A DNA stretch of 50,144 bases, from contig DAPQ01000058.1 of the NCBI GenBank assembly GCA_002502175.1, forward strand, positions 1 through 50,144, in the 5' to 3' direction. Position numbers and translations under genes: made by a program. Source of the stretch: Euryarchaeota archaeon UBA19 (GTDB lineage Archaea > Thermoplasmatota > Poseidoniia > Poseidoniales > Thalassarchaeaceae). Of this stretch, positions 33,776-42,093 are shown piece after piece; the stretch's first letter is position 1, and every line of letters starts with the position of its first letter. The notes below the pieces were generated by a model. It saw only the letters and a program-made list of their open reading frames with translations. It was not told where the DNA came from and made no database searches.

Positions 33776-34834
33776 TCACTCATTTGCTAGATTTTGTAAA
33801 TCTTCCATGAAGAGGTCTAAATCCCAAGCGGTACCAGTCCAAGCCAATCTCTTTCTGAGCTGTTTATCTAGGACGAAGGTTACTGTTGAATGTCCTATTT
33901 CGTAATCCCCTAAAGACTCCTCATGAGGATTAGTTTCCTCGCCATCTGTAGAACCTTCTAGGACGCATGATAGGTAATCTCCATTCGGACGCTCATAGCC
34001 TTCATCACACATACAATGAGCACTCGAGCCTTCTCCCATTACCCAGCCGTGGCCATTACAATCAACACCTACTGGAAGCAGAGAAGTGTTTGCTCCTGAC
34101 TCAACCCAAGCCAGGTGGTCATCGTGAGTAGCGAATTCCTCAAGATAGCCTTCTTCTGATTCTTGCCAACTCCAAGATGTATGGTTCCAATTCATCAATG
34201 TCCAGCCTTCGGTGGAGATATTAACTTCTGCAGAATTTCTTGCGCTATTGTCTAAATCAGCGACTGTGTCAGAGACCTGTAATTTTGAATTTAGATAATC
34301 CACAACTATTGTCTCGTTGCTTGAATTTAGGAACACTAATCGATTCATAGCACCTTCAGGAGGAGCGCTGGCGGCAATGTGCTCGTCGTCAACAATTACA
34401 TTCCATGAGGAGTAAACTTCCATCAGAGTACTTGGCCTTTCAGCGGTTAGATGTGTCCAATTATATCCTCTAGATTCAGTCCATTCAGATAGATGTTCTA
34501 CTGTATCCCTTGCAGGATCAATTGTAACCGATACGAATACAACATCATCACTTGCATCGCCCAGATTTGCTTGAGCCCATGCCATATTTGCTGAAATTGC
34601 CAGGCAAATATCAGGGCAACTTGTGTATACAAACGCCACAACAACAACCTTTCCATCTAGGTCAGAGAGTGTGAATTCCTGGCCATTTTGGTCAATCAAA
34701 GTAAAATCAGGTGCATCAGGTGGTTCTCGATATTCTATTCCATTGAATTCCATATCGTTGTCATCTTGGCCTAAACACCCAGATAACAAAATCGAAACAA
34801 GTAGAATTGCGAATATTTTCCGAAGCATATTCAT
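33776..34834 (-). CDS. Sco1/SenC-family lipoprotein with EGF-like insert
   Basis: A 352-residue copper-chaperone-like thioredoxin-fold protein. The signal ends in a lipobox (LLSGC, Cys20). The copper motif TSCPDIC gives Cys73 and Cys77, and the conserved His is His315 in GHSTVTFVLDK. Between the core halves is an insertion of about 150 residues. Its end (259-290) has a VDCNGHGW ... HCMCDEGYERPNGDYLSC pattern with four cysteines, like an EGF module. Sco proteins load copper onto cytochrome oxidase and other cuproenzymes outside the membrane. Its start overlaps the next Sco gene by 4 bases (ATGA). Confidence 0.88.
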   Translation of the reverse strand: MNMLRKIFAILLVSILLSGCLGQDDNDMEFNGIEYREPPDAPDFTLIDQNGQEFTLSDLDGKVVVVAFVYTSCPDICLAISANMAWAQANLGDASDDVVFVSVTIDPARDTVEHLSEWTESRGYNWTHLTAERPSTLMEVYSSWNVIVDDEHIAASAPPEGAMNRLVFLNSSNETIVVDYLNSKLQVSDTVADLDNSARNSAEVNISTEGWTLMNWNHTSWSWQESEEGYLEEFATHDDHLAWVESGANTSLLPVGVDCNGHGWVMGEGSSAHCMCDEGYERPNGDYLSCVLEGSTDGEETNPHEESLGDYEIGHSTVTFVLDKQLRKRLAWTGTAWDLDLFMEDLQNLANE

Positions 34835-35562
34835 TCCTCAAGTAGATACAGTATGTCTTCTAGGACCATTTCTGCATTCCAATCAGTGTCTCCCCACCAA
34901 ACTCTTTGATTGAAATTCTTGTCAACGATGATTGTTCCCGTAGTATGGTCTACCCAGTAACTTAGTGGATGATGCTTGACGGTAACTGCCGAGTCCTCAG
35001 ACTGTTGTGTATCAACTCCACACCCCTCGTCGTCGACTTCTTCGCCTTCAGGTGTATCAGCACAGAGGTCAAATCCATCAGCTACTCCATCCCCGTCTTG
35101 ATCAGAATCATAGGTGGTTAATCCAACGTCAAAGTTAATCCATACCGGTTGTAATTCTTCCAAACTTCCTGTGAGGTGTGGCCAATGGAATCCTCGGTCA
35201 TCCGAGTATTGCTTCAGTACAGTAGAGTTGTCAGTCCATGGGTCTACGGTGATTGATAGGATTGCCACTTCTTCACCATATGCATCTCCCAATTGCTCAG
35301 CGACGTAGTGCAAGTTAGCACTTACAATTGGGCATATGTCGGGGCAACGAGTGAATAAGAAAGCGATAACGATGACTTTTCCTTCTAGTTCGCTCAAGGC
35401 GTAAGGCTCACCATCTTCATCGAGTAAAACAAAGTCCTCAACAGCTACTGCCGGCTTTATTTCTTCACCGTAAAATGGGCTTTCTTCCTGACCCATACAT
35501 CCTGCTGTAAGTAGGCCTAGAGTAACAAGAATTACCGATAGTAGGCGCGAGTTGATTCTCAT
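34831..35562 (-). CDS. Sco1/SenC-family lipoprotein with thrombospondin type 3-like insert
   Basis: A 243-residue paralogue of the next gene. The lipobox is LLTAGC (Cys22), the copper ligands are Cys73 and Cys77 in TRCPDIC, and the third ligand is His206 in WVDHTTGTIIVDK. Inserted at about 154-182 is DSDQDGDGVADGFDLCADTP with a second Cys shortly after, a calcium-binding thrombospondin type 3 repeat. The gene overlaps both neighbours (4 bases each side), so the three genes from 36143 to 33776 are translationally coupled. Confidence 0.88.
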   Translation of the reverse strand: MRINSRLLSVILVTLGLLTAGCMGQEESPFYGEEIKPAVAVEDFVLLDEDGEPYALSELEGKVIVIAFLFTRCPDICPIVSANLHYVAEQLGDAYGEEVAILSITVDPWTDNSTVLKQYSDDRGFHWPHLTGSLEELQPVWINFDVGLTTYDSDQDGDGVADGFDLCADTPEGEEVDDEGCGVDTQQSEDSAVTVKHHPLSYWVDHTTGTIIVDKNFNQRVWWGDTDWNAEMVLEDILYLLEE

Positions 35563-36143
35563 TCTTCTTCTTCCTCCCTTGCTATGTTATTCGAATCTTC
35601 TCTGACATTGTTCCTCATTACCCAAATACAGGCTGCGACTACAAATGATATGATTGCACCAATAAGGAATATGTTTTGTAATTCCATCTCATCATTTGTT
35701 TCGGAAGGTTCTTGTCCACCTCCAGGCAATGTAAAACCACCTACTGGAGGTCCATTTTCTGTATGGTTATCCAATAGTACGGTTACATTGACGATATGCC
35801 ATAGTGACCCATTGTTGAAAATCTGTATCTCCAATATTGTAGGCTTGTAGTACTCAGGGTCAAGCCATACTCGACATTCATCATCAGTAGTAAGCGAATT
35901 CGAAGGTCCTGTTTCACACTCCCATTCTATTGTGCCATTTTTTCCTTCGGTAGAAAATGTAAGGGTTCGATTCCTATCTACTACATTGTAAAAAATCAAG
36001 GTATCATTTTGTTGAACGGAGGCTTCGTCTGGCTGAACTGAATTATTTCTCATTATGAAAGCGAATGTGTTTGCTCCGTGAGCGGATGCAGTTGGAGCCA
36101 TCAATAACACCGCTGCCATTACCAATGCGATTCTGACGCGCAT
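35559..36143 (-). CDS. Membrane-anchored cupredoxin-like protein
   Basis: A 194-residue protein with a signal peptide ending in TASAHGAN, an extracellular beta-rich domain of about 115 residues (NNSVQPDEASVQQNDTLIFYNVVDRNRTLTF is cupredoxin-like), a glycine/proline hinge (PPVGGFTLPGGGQ) and one C-terminal helix (about 162-180) with an acidic tail. It contains two cysteines and a few histidines, but I cannot identify a full type 1 copper site. ATG at 36143 has GAGGTGG ahead of it and is preferred over 36161. The layout matches the protein at 40028. Confidence 0.7.
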   Translation of the reverse strand: MRVRIALVMAAVLLMAPTASAHGANTFAFIMRNNSVQPDEASVQQNDTLIFYNVVDRNRTLTFSTEGKNGTIEWECETGPSNSLTTDDECRVWLDPEYYKPTILEIQIFNNGSLWHIVNVTVLLDNHTENGPPVGGFTLPGGGQEPSETNDEMELQNIFLIGAIISFVVAACIWVMRNNVREDSNNIAREEEEE

Positions 36144-36153
36144 TAGTTCCACC

Positions 36154-38115
36154 TCATTCATCAGATGCCTCTACTGACCATAGGGCGGGGTAATCATATC
36201 TTGAATCATAATCTTCGTCAAACTGAACGACGTATACACCACTGACCATTTCCGAGATGAAAACGAATCCTCTTGGATCATATTGTAGACCCCAGTCGAA
36301 TGGAATCATACAAGATGCCCAACAATCAGCCATGTCGTATCCTAGGGTGTTTGTCGGGTCATCTATCCAATCTGGCCCCGCAGGCAAGTAATAACCGAGG
36401 GTATGTGAAGGGGCCAGTTGAGTTATTGCCTGAAATCCTCTATCTGGTTCAGGGTAGCCGTTTTCCCAAACTAGCTCATCCCAAATATGGCCGTGGTCGG
36501 TAATCCAAACACCCGCATGGTAGTGAGTCCAATAGACGTGACCGCTCAATCCAGTATCTCCATTGTGGGGGCTGAATATGTACCCTCCTGGGATGTAGTG
36601 GTGAGGGTGTGTTGACCCATCTGCAAGAGTGCTTTCTCCCGGCAACTTCCACTTGGAAACTAAGAATGGCTTGGTTGGATCAGTTGTGTCGATGGTCCAT
36701 ATGTATCCTGTGTGGTTTGCGTTAGATCCGTATTCTGGAGCGATGTATGTGTAATGCCTCCAATTTTCACTGTAGGTAGCGTCATCTGGTCCAGTTCCAC
36801 AATGTTCAGGCCAGGTCTCTACAGGGTCATACTCACTGATTCCTGAACAAATCAGATTGTCTTGAGGGACTGCGTAGTGGATGTTGTCATTTCCATCATT
36901 TGCGTCCAACCAAACATCAGGGTCCATGTTTGCATGGCCGCCGCCATCAGGTCCGTACCATCCTGCATCATCTGTAGGACAACCAAGCCAGCGACCGGTT
37001 TCTGGTGGCCAGGAAATACCAAGTGGGTCTGCAATTTGAGGAGGTTCAGAGACATCAACAAGTCTCAATCCAGCACCCCAATAGGAGACAGCCAACATCT
37101 TTTGCTTAGTTATCGGGTGAATGAAGAACACGTTATCATGATTGAAAATAGATCCTCCACAAGTTGTCTGTGGTTCAGGGGTATAGCCACCCCAACGGAT
37201 GATTTCTCTGCTTGCATTTTGTTGCTCATTGTTGTTTGTGGGATTTAGTCCTTCGAAATCAATCAGAGCATAGAAAATTTGAGTCCCTTTGTAGAACGTT
37301 CCACTAGATCCCTCAACCATTTCAGGATAAGGGTCTGCACCGAATAGGAATAGGTGGCAATCATCTTGCCATAGGGCCGTTGGATTTGCAGGTTCCCAAT
37401 CGCAATAGACATGCAAGTCTTGGTTGTGGAATCCTGCAGGTGGGTTATCCCATTCCGCGACCTTGATTGGACTTGTCTTATCTCCAACATAAATCAGGTC
37501 AAGCCGGTTTGCCCCGCTATTAGCATCGTCATCATTTGGAATCGGGTCTAGTTCTGAATTGGTTAATTCGTGATTTACCAAAACCCAATTATTGTCCGAG
37601 GTCACTTTGATGTCAATCATTCTGGCTATTTCTGCATAGTAAGTTGATAGTAGTCGAATGTCATTAGGTCGGCTGATATCAAGAATTTCGAATTGGTTGT
37701 AGGAAGATACGTATGCGTAGCATCCGCCTGTGCCATCTCCATAAATTTCGCAATCATCTAAGAAATTCCCTTCAATTGCGATTTCTGAATTATCTCCAGG
37801 AGTTGGTCCTGTATTCTTGAATTCATCAAAACAAGGCCTTCCAGCCACGTTATCCAATTCCGCTGGTGGTTTGACATTTCCATCACAATTCAGATTGTGA
37901 TAATCAATAAGTTGAGCATTTGGTGTTGCAAGCCTGTGTGCAAGCAAATCATTGTGTGAGTGATTACCATCTTCGATTTCGGTTACTGGGTCAATCCATT
38001 CCCAACTATCTGAATCGTCTGCATCCGGTTCGAATACACCAATGCATCCACTCAGAGGTGCTGCAAGCATAAGGAAAGTCATTAGAATCATGGGGGTCAG
38101 AAAACTACGAGTCAT
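36154..38115 (-). CDS. LVIVD-type beta-propeller lipoprotein, histidine-rich
   Basis: A 653-residue secreted lipoprotein (lipobox APLSGC, Cys24). The body has repeats of the LVIVD kind (YVSSYNQFEILDISRPNDI, LAVSYWGAGLRLVDVSEPP, YWTHYHAGVWITD, FISEMVSGVYVVQFDED), forming a propeller. Histidine clusters (HPHHYIPGGYIFSPHNGD, GHVYWTHYHAGVWITDHGH near residues 500-550) are conserved in the paralogue at 38222 and could bind metal. It is upstream of the cupredoxin-like and two Sco genes in one leftward run. I infer a copper enzyme or receptor; no substrate is evident. Confidence 0.78.
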   Translation of the reverse strand: MTRSFLTPMILMTFLMLAAPLSGCIGVFEPDADDSDSWEWIDPVTEIEDGNHSHNDLLAHRLATPNAQLIDYHNLNCDGNVKPPAELDNVAGRPCFDEFKNTGPTPGDNSEIAIEGNFLDDCEIYGDGTGGCYAYVSSYNQFEILDISRPNDIRLLSTYYAEIARMIDIKVTSDNNWVLVNHELTNSELDPIPNDDDANSGANRLDLIYVGDKTSPIKVAEWDNPPAGFHNQDLHVYCDWEPANPTALWQDDCHLFLFGADPYPEMVEGSSGTFYKGTQIFYALIDFEGLNPTNNNEQQNASREIIRWGGYTPEPQTTCGGSIFNHDNVFFIHPITKQKMLAVSYWGAGLRLVDVSEPPQIADPLGISWPPETGRWLGCPTDDAGWYGPDGGGHANMDPDVWLDANDGNDNIHYAVPQDNLICSGISEYDPVETWPEHCGTGPDDATYSENWRHYTYIAPEYGSNANHTGYIWTIDTTDPTKPFLVSKWKLPGESTLADGSTHPHHYIPGGYIFSPHNGDTGLSGHVYWTHYHAGVWITDHGHIWDELVWENGYPEPDRGFQAITQLAPSHTLGYYLPAGPDWIDDPTNTLGYDMADCWASCMIPFDWGLQYDPRGFVFISEMVSGVYVVQFDEDYDSRYDYPALWSVEASDE

Positions 38116-38178
38116 GGTCTCACCATTGGCTATGGCTTTGGCGGTATTCGTTCAGCAATTGAATGCAACGGTCCTAAG

Positions 38179-38202
38179 CGCCCTCTAAGAGAGGGCGTTT
38201 TT
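38179..38202 (+). terminator. Strong hairpin followed by T5
   Basis: CGCCCTCT and AGAGGGCG form a perfect 8-base-pair stem with loop AAG (38179-38197), followed on the plus strand by TTTTT. Read in the plus direction it has the form of an intrinsic terminator, but both flanking genes are on the minus strand. In the minus direction it is a hairpin preceded by A5, between two paralogous propeller genes. It might terminate antisense transcription or stabilise an mRNA end. Confidence 0.45.
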
Positions 38203-38221
38203 GGTAACCATATTCGTCTGA

Positions 38222-39997
38222 TTACGTTTCTAGAGGGATACCATACGGTGCATCAATATCGAGTTGCACGATGTACAATCCAGTTGTAATGCAGGAAAGA
38301 TAGGTGTATCCTTCATGGTATTCTGCAGCCCATAGGAAAGGTGTCCATCCGAAGTCGTAGTATGAACTGTCAAGAGGAACTCCATCTTGACCGTGAGGTA
38401 AGTGATAACCGATGGTAGCTTCCATATGAGCCACGGAACGATTCTTTCCTTCTTCTAGTCCTAAAACCATCAGAGTTTCAATATCTACAACCCACAATCC
38501 TGCGTGGTAACTTGAGAGGTATATTCGTCCATCCCAAGCACCCCCGTGGCTATGGTCTGGCATATTTGGTAGACCCGTTTGGAAGATTTCATGGTCAGCA
38601 TTGTGAGGGCTGAAGAGTAACCATTCTTCTCCAGATGGGATGAAATGATCATCAGCAAAAGGAATCTCATATCCATGAATTAACTTCGGTAAGAAGGTGA
38701 CTTTTCCGTTCAATACTTCGTAATCTGTGGTGTCCAGCAAATACCCCATGCCGGTTCCAATCTCAGTCGAAAGCACCTCGGTCGCTAGGAAGGTCATGTG
38801 CATTTTTCCAGCAGGATAACCTAGGTGACTTGCATCAACCATCTTGTCAATCGGTTCTGCGTAGTGGATGTAGGAGGCGCGACCACCATTTTCATTGCTG
38901 GTGCAACCACAATCCATCTCTCCGTCTCCATCAAGATCGGCAAATTCCATCCAAGCCCCAACTTCAGGTGCTCTCCATGTGCAACCGGCTTGAGTTCCAC
39001 CGGACATACGACATAGCGAACCGTGCCAGAGATATTGTTCTGGACTATTTTGGGGGTGAGGGACATCGCTAACATCGAAGAGCCTCAGGCCAGCTTCCCA
39101 GTACGCTCCATAGACGTAGGTTCGGCCATAGCGCGGGTCGCTCTGGTCCTCACCAGGCCAAGTCTGAACGGTCATATCGTGAATGTAGATCCAACCTCCA
39201 AGGGTAGTTTCCCAACTTACTTCTGCTTCGCCAACCTTGACTATTCTAGGTAAGTCGCCCCAAAGTCCGAAGTTAAGATGGGCGATGGTAATTCCACCAC
39301 AGGCATCTCCCTGGCCAACGTCACATGCTTCATAGTCTGGATTAGCCACGAAAATGTACCACTCTCCATCTATCATGTGAGTGTAGAGATTATGAGGTCC
39401 ACTTGGATGATCAGCATCATACCAAGCATCGACAAAGGTAGGGTCGGTCTTGTCGGTGACATCGACTAAAGTCACGGTAACTTGAGCAGGGTCTCCCCAC
39501 TGGCCAACATTAGGGTCAGCATTACCTGCATCTACCAATTGATTCTGAACAATAATGTATTCTCGACCATTATATTCTAGATATTTCACATCCAGGACTT
39601 GGGTATTTGGATCGATATATACACCTGTTACAGTAGTATTTGCAGGATTTGTAACATCGACAATATGCATTTCGGACCATCCGGCAAGATAGGCATAGGT
39701 TCTGCCATCTGGAGAATCGGCTACTTGCACTTCGGCATTCCCTGGAGCCGTTAATGGGTTGAATGAAACAGGTTGGATATTGTCTGTATAGAAGATGTGT
39801 TGACTCGCGTTTCTGTGATCATGCCCCTCATCATATTGAATCAATGGATCAATCATTGAAGACGGACCATCCGAGGTCAAAGATTCTCCATCTTCGAGCA
39901 TCATTATCGCCGCTCCTCCAATTAGAAGAGTAACCGCTAATCCACCTGCGATAAGCAGCCGCTGGGTGTCCATCATTCGCCCGAAGGTCCGAGTCAT
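38222..39997 (-). CDS. Membrane-anchored LVIVD-type beta-propeller, histidine-rich
   Basis: A 591-residue paralogue of the protein at 36154. It has an N-terminal signal anchor (about residues 14-33, no lipobox Cys). Propeller blades include YLAGWSEMHIVDVTNPANT, VYGAYWEAGLRLFDVSDVP, YLSSYHAGLWVVDIETL and YLSCITTGLYIVQLDID. Shared histidine motifs are HFIPSGEEWLLFSPHNADHE (near 455-475) and SSYHAGLWVVD (near 495). A FADLDGDGEMDCGC segment looks calcium-binding. It starts 30 bases from a divergent cupredoxin-like gene, so the two probably share a promoter region. Confidence 0.78.
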   Translation of the reverse strand: MTRTFGRMMDTQRLLIAGGLAVTLLIGGAAIMMLEDGESLTSDGPSSMIDPLIQYDEGHDHRNASQHIFYTDNIQPVSFNPLTAPGNAEVQVADSPDGRTYAYLAGWSEMHIVDVTNPANTTVTGVYIDPNTQVLDVKYLEYNGREYIIVQNQLVDAGNADPNVGQWGDPAQVTVTLVDVTDKTDPTFVDAWYDADHPSGPHNLYTHMIDGEWYIFVANPDYEACDVGQGDACGGITIAHLNFGLWGDLPRIVKVGEAEVSWETTLGGWIYIHDMTVQTWPGEDQSDPRYGRTYVYGAYWEAGLRLFDVSDVPHPQNSPEQYLWHGSLCRMSGGTQAGCTWRAPEVGAWMEFADLDGDGEMDCGCTSNENGGRASYIHYAEPIDKMVDASHLGYPAGKMHMTFLATEVLSTEIGTGMGYLLDTTDYEVLNGKVTFLPKLIHGYEIPFADDHFIPSGEEWLLFSPHNADHEIFQTGLPNMPDHSHGGAWDGRIYLSSYHAGLWVVDIETLMVLGLEEGKNRSVAHMEATIGYHLPHGQDGVPLDSSYYDFGWTPFLWAAEYHEGYTYLSCITTGLYIVQLDIDAPYGIPLET

Positions 39998-40027
39998 GTT
40001 GAAGTCTTTGCCGCAGTACGGAGAGTC

Positions 40028-40633
40028 GTGAAGCGTACTGGCTGGTTGCTTGTAGTGGTGACATTGAGCATTCTAGTAAGCTCATCTGTAACTGCTCATG
40101 ACCAAAAGGAGTACACAGTAATCCTTGGCTCGGAAGGCGCCAGACCTTCATCGATTGATGCTGGCATACTCGTCGAAACCGATTCAATTTTCTTTCGCAA
40201 TCATGATTCTAGAGAAAATGCCACTCACAGAATTCTAATCGATGCTGACTCTGATGGTTCATTCGATTCTATAGATGATATCTACACTGATTGGATGTAT
40301 ACTTCATGCGAATTAAATGAGACCGGCCATAAGGTCGACGAGAGTTGTAACACCTCTGCAACCGTTCTTTTGGCTCCTGAAAATGGCCTACTCCCTGGAA
40401 ACATATCAATGATTCATCAGGTCAAGTATTACGAACAAGTAACAAATACTCCATTTTATGCTGTATTCTCAATTGACGACCATAGTCAACAAAACACACT
40501 CGGCTCACAAGGGCCGCATACCCATACTGAACCACAGGACTCAGAATCTCTATTGAGAGGTATTGTGGTGATTACAGCAGGAGTTTCCATCTTTCTCGTC
40601 TCGCTATTGATTTCTCCTCGAAGCAACGACTGA
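40028..40633 (+). CDS. Membrane-anchored cupredoxin-like protein, divergent to the propellers
   Basis: A 201-residue protein with a signal peptide (about 1-23, ending SSSVTAHDQ), a beta-rich extracellular domain of about 125 residues with two cysteines (Cys98 region in YTSCELNETG and Cys111 region in DESCNTS), a histidine-containing linker (QGPHTHTEPQD) and one C-terminal helix (about 175-195). The plan and the Ala-His start of the mature chain match the protein at 35559. A copper-binding role is inferred from that and from the neighbouring Sco genes. The start is GTG at 40028 after GGAG. Confidence 0.68.
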   Translation: MKRTGWLLVVVTLSILVSSSVTAHDQKEYTVILGSEGARPSSIDAGILVETDSIFFRNHDSRENATHRILIDADSDGSFDSIDDIYTDWMYTSCELNETGHKVDESCNTSATVLLAPENGLLPGNISMIHQVKYYEQVTNTPFYAVFSIDDHSQQNTLGSQGPHTHTEPQDSESLLRGIVVITAGVSIFLVSLLISPRSND

Positions 40634-40688
40634 GGCTTACTTTCTAACGGTCGAACTCAAGAACCCCTGCTTGGTCGGCAGGCTCACG

Positions 40689-40765
40689 GGGCGCTTAGCT
40701 CAGCTTGGAAGAGCACCTGGTTTGCAACCAGGGGGCCGGGGGTTCAAATCCCCCAGCGTCCACCA
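40689..40765 (+). tRNA. trnA: tRNA-Ala (UGC)
   Basis: A complete cloverleaf. Acceptor GGGCGCT pairs with AGCGTCC (one G-T pair), the anticodon stem CCTGG/CCAGG encloses TTTGCAA (anticodon TGC), the T arm is GGGGG-TTCAAAT-CCCCC, the discriminator is A, and CCA is encoded (40763-40765). It lies between the copper-type cluster and the AT-richer iron operon, and could mark an integration boundary. Confidence 0.96.
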
Positions 40766-40795
40766 CTTTAGCGGCATTATTGTCGAAAAGTACGA

Positions 40796-41617
40796 TCAAT
40801 CCATTTTTCTCGCTTTCTTAACAAGAGCGACTATTTCCTTTCTGGCTTCATCGCTGTCAATTGCCTGATTCTCAAATGCAATTCTAATTGGCCTAGATCC
40901 GTCGTTAGTCATTGCAGACATTTCAAATCCATATCTATCTATACCGGTCATTGTAGCCTCAGAGGTATCGATGGCTTTACTCATCTTCTGACAAATAATA
41001 ATCATGGCATCCTCGTGATCATCATTCATGTGTTCTATGATGTCGTCAGAATAAGCATTCAAAGGATCCGGTTCAGCCCCACCCCAATCATCACCTTCAA
41101 TCCAAGACATTCTTCCAAAGCCCCCGATATATCGAACAGATGTGACCGACAAACGGAAGAAATGAAAATCACCAAAATCAGCGTAGAACTTTGCGCTTTC
41201 GTGTCTTGATATGAATATCTCTTTCATGCGTGAACGTTCTTCATCAGGCACCTTGGAACAATTCCCAATTAGAGTTACTCTGCCCAAGGCTAATGGGTTA
41301 TCGTCACCTCCTTCAGCTATCAACAGTGAAGACTTAGAATCCCTCATCAGATTTTTTGTATGTTCGGCCAATCCACTGATCAGAAAGATTGGGTCTCCGT
41401 CATCCAATGCATATGTGACAAAAGATCCGTATGGAAAACCACCTTCATCTGCTGAGATAGTGCATAACGTGGCGGTTCCTATTCTTTCAGCCAATGTCCT
41501 AGCCTGTTCAGCATGAGTTGGAGTAGCAACATTAGCGTCATACAACAACTCCTGCCGCTGCGGAGAGCTCCCTTTGGGTAGTTGATGTCTCGGCGTCGAA
41601 TTATTTTTCTCAGACAC
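40796..41617 (-). CDS. HugZ-like heme-utilisation protein (split-barrel plus DUF2470)
   Basis: A 273-residue cytoplasmic protein. The split-barrel FMN-binding-like domain (about 35-185: TATLCTISADEGGFPYGSFVTYALDD ... FHFFRLSVTSVRYIGGFGRMSWI) is followed by a DUF2470 domain opening with IIEHMNDDHEDAMIIICQ. In HugZ-type heme oxygenases the His in the HMNxDH motif region lies at the heme site. It is the last gene of the leftward six-gene operon, overlapping the flavodoxin stop (TAGTG; GTG start). Heme ring opening to release iron is the inferred role; the flavodoxin would supply electrons. Confidence 0.83.
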   Translation of the reverse strand: MSEKNNSTPRHQLPKGSSPQRQELLYDANVATPTHAEQARTLAERIGTATLCTISADEGGFPYGSFVTYALDDGDPIFLISGLAEHTKNLMRDSKSSLLIAEGGDDNPLALGRVTLIGNCSKVPDEERSRMKEIFISRHESAKFYADFGDFHFFRLSVTSVRYIGGFGRMSWIEGDDWGGAEPDPLNAYSDDIIEHMNDDHEDAMIIICQKMSKAIDTSEATMTGIDRYGFEMSAMTNDGSRPIRIAFENQAIDSDEARKEIVALVKKARKMD

Positions 41618-42093
41618 TATGCTTCCCCCAGAATCATCTGACTGAATTTCTGCAATGTTTCCTCAATCCAATCTTCACATTCAGTAGTATCTTCATAGTC
41701 TACATCACAATCTATGCGTTCGTTAATACGATTACCACCCTTTTCCTCTAACACTCTATCCCATTCTTTTCCTGATTCACAGAAAAATTCGTAACTAGTA
41801 TCTCCCAAGGCTAGAACCGCGAAATTAACGCCATCCATACTATTGTCATCACAATCACATGATGCCTGATACAGGTCTTCTGCATTCATCGGCTGTTCGC
41901 CCTCTCCCCAAGTGCTACAACAAATCAGAAGGAATTCTGAATCCGATAACTCATCTACGGAAATATCATCCATATCCATTACCCTAGACTTCAAATTCAT
42001 TTTTTTGGCTAATATGCCCGCATCATCTGCTAACGCCTCCGCATTACCGGTTTCACTTCCATAAACTATCAATATCTCTTTTTCTTCACTCAT
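41617..42093 (-). CDS. Flavodoxin
   Basis: A 158-residue FMN-binding electron carrier. ILIVYGSETGNAEALADDAG is the phosphate loop, CCSTWGEGEQPMNAEDLY the first flavin loop and VLALGDTSYEFFCESGKEWD the second, closest to the CysJ/MioC group. It is acidic, as flavodoxins are. It overlaps the ABC ATPase stop by 4 bases (ATGA) and the HugZ-like start. Flavodoxin replacing ferredoxin under iron limitation, or reducing the HugZ-like enzyme, would explain its place in an iron operon. Confidence 0.92.
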   Translation of the reverse strand: MSEEKEILIVYGSETGNAEALADDAGILAKKMNLKSRVMDMDDISVDELSDSEFLLICCSTWGEGEQPMNAEDLYQASCDCDDNSMDGVNFAVLALGDTSYEFFCESGKEWDRVLEEKGGNRINERIDCDVDYEDTTECEDWIEETLQKFSQMILGEA

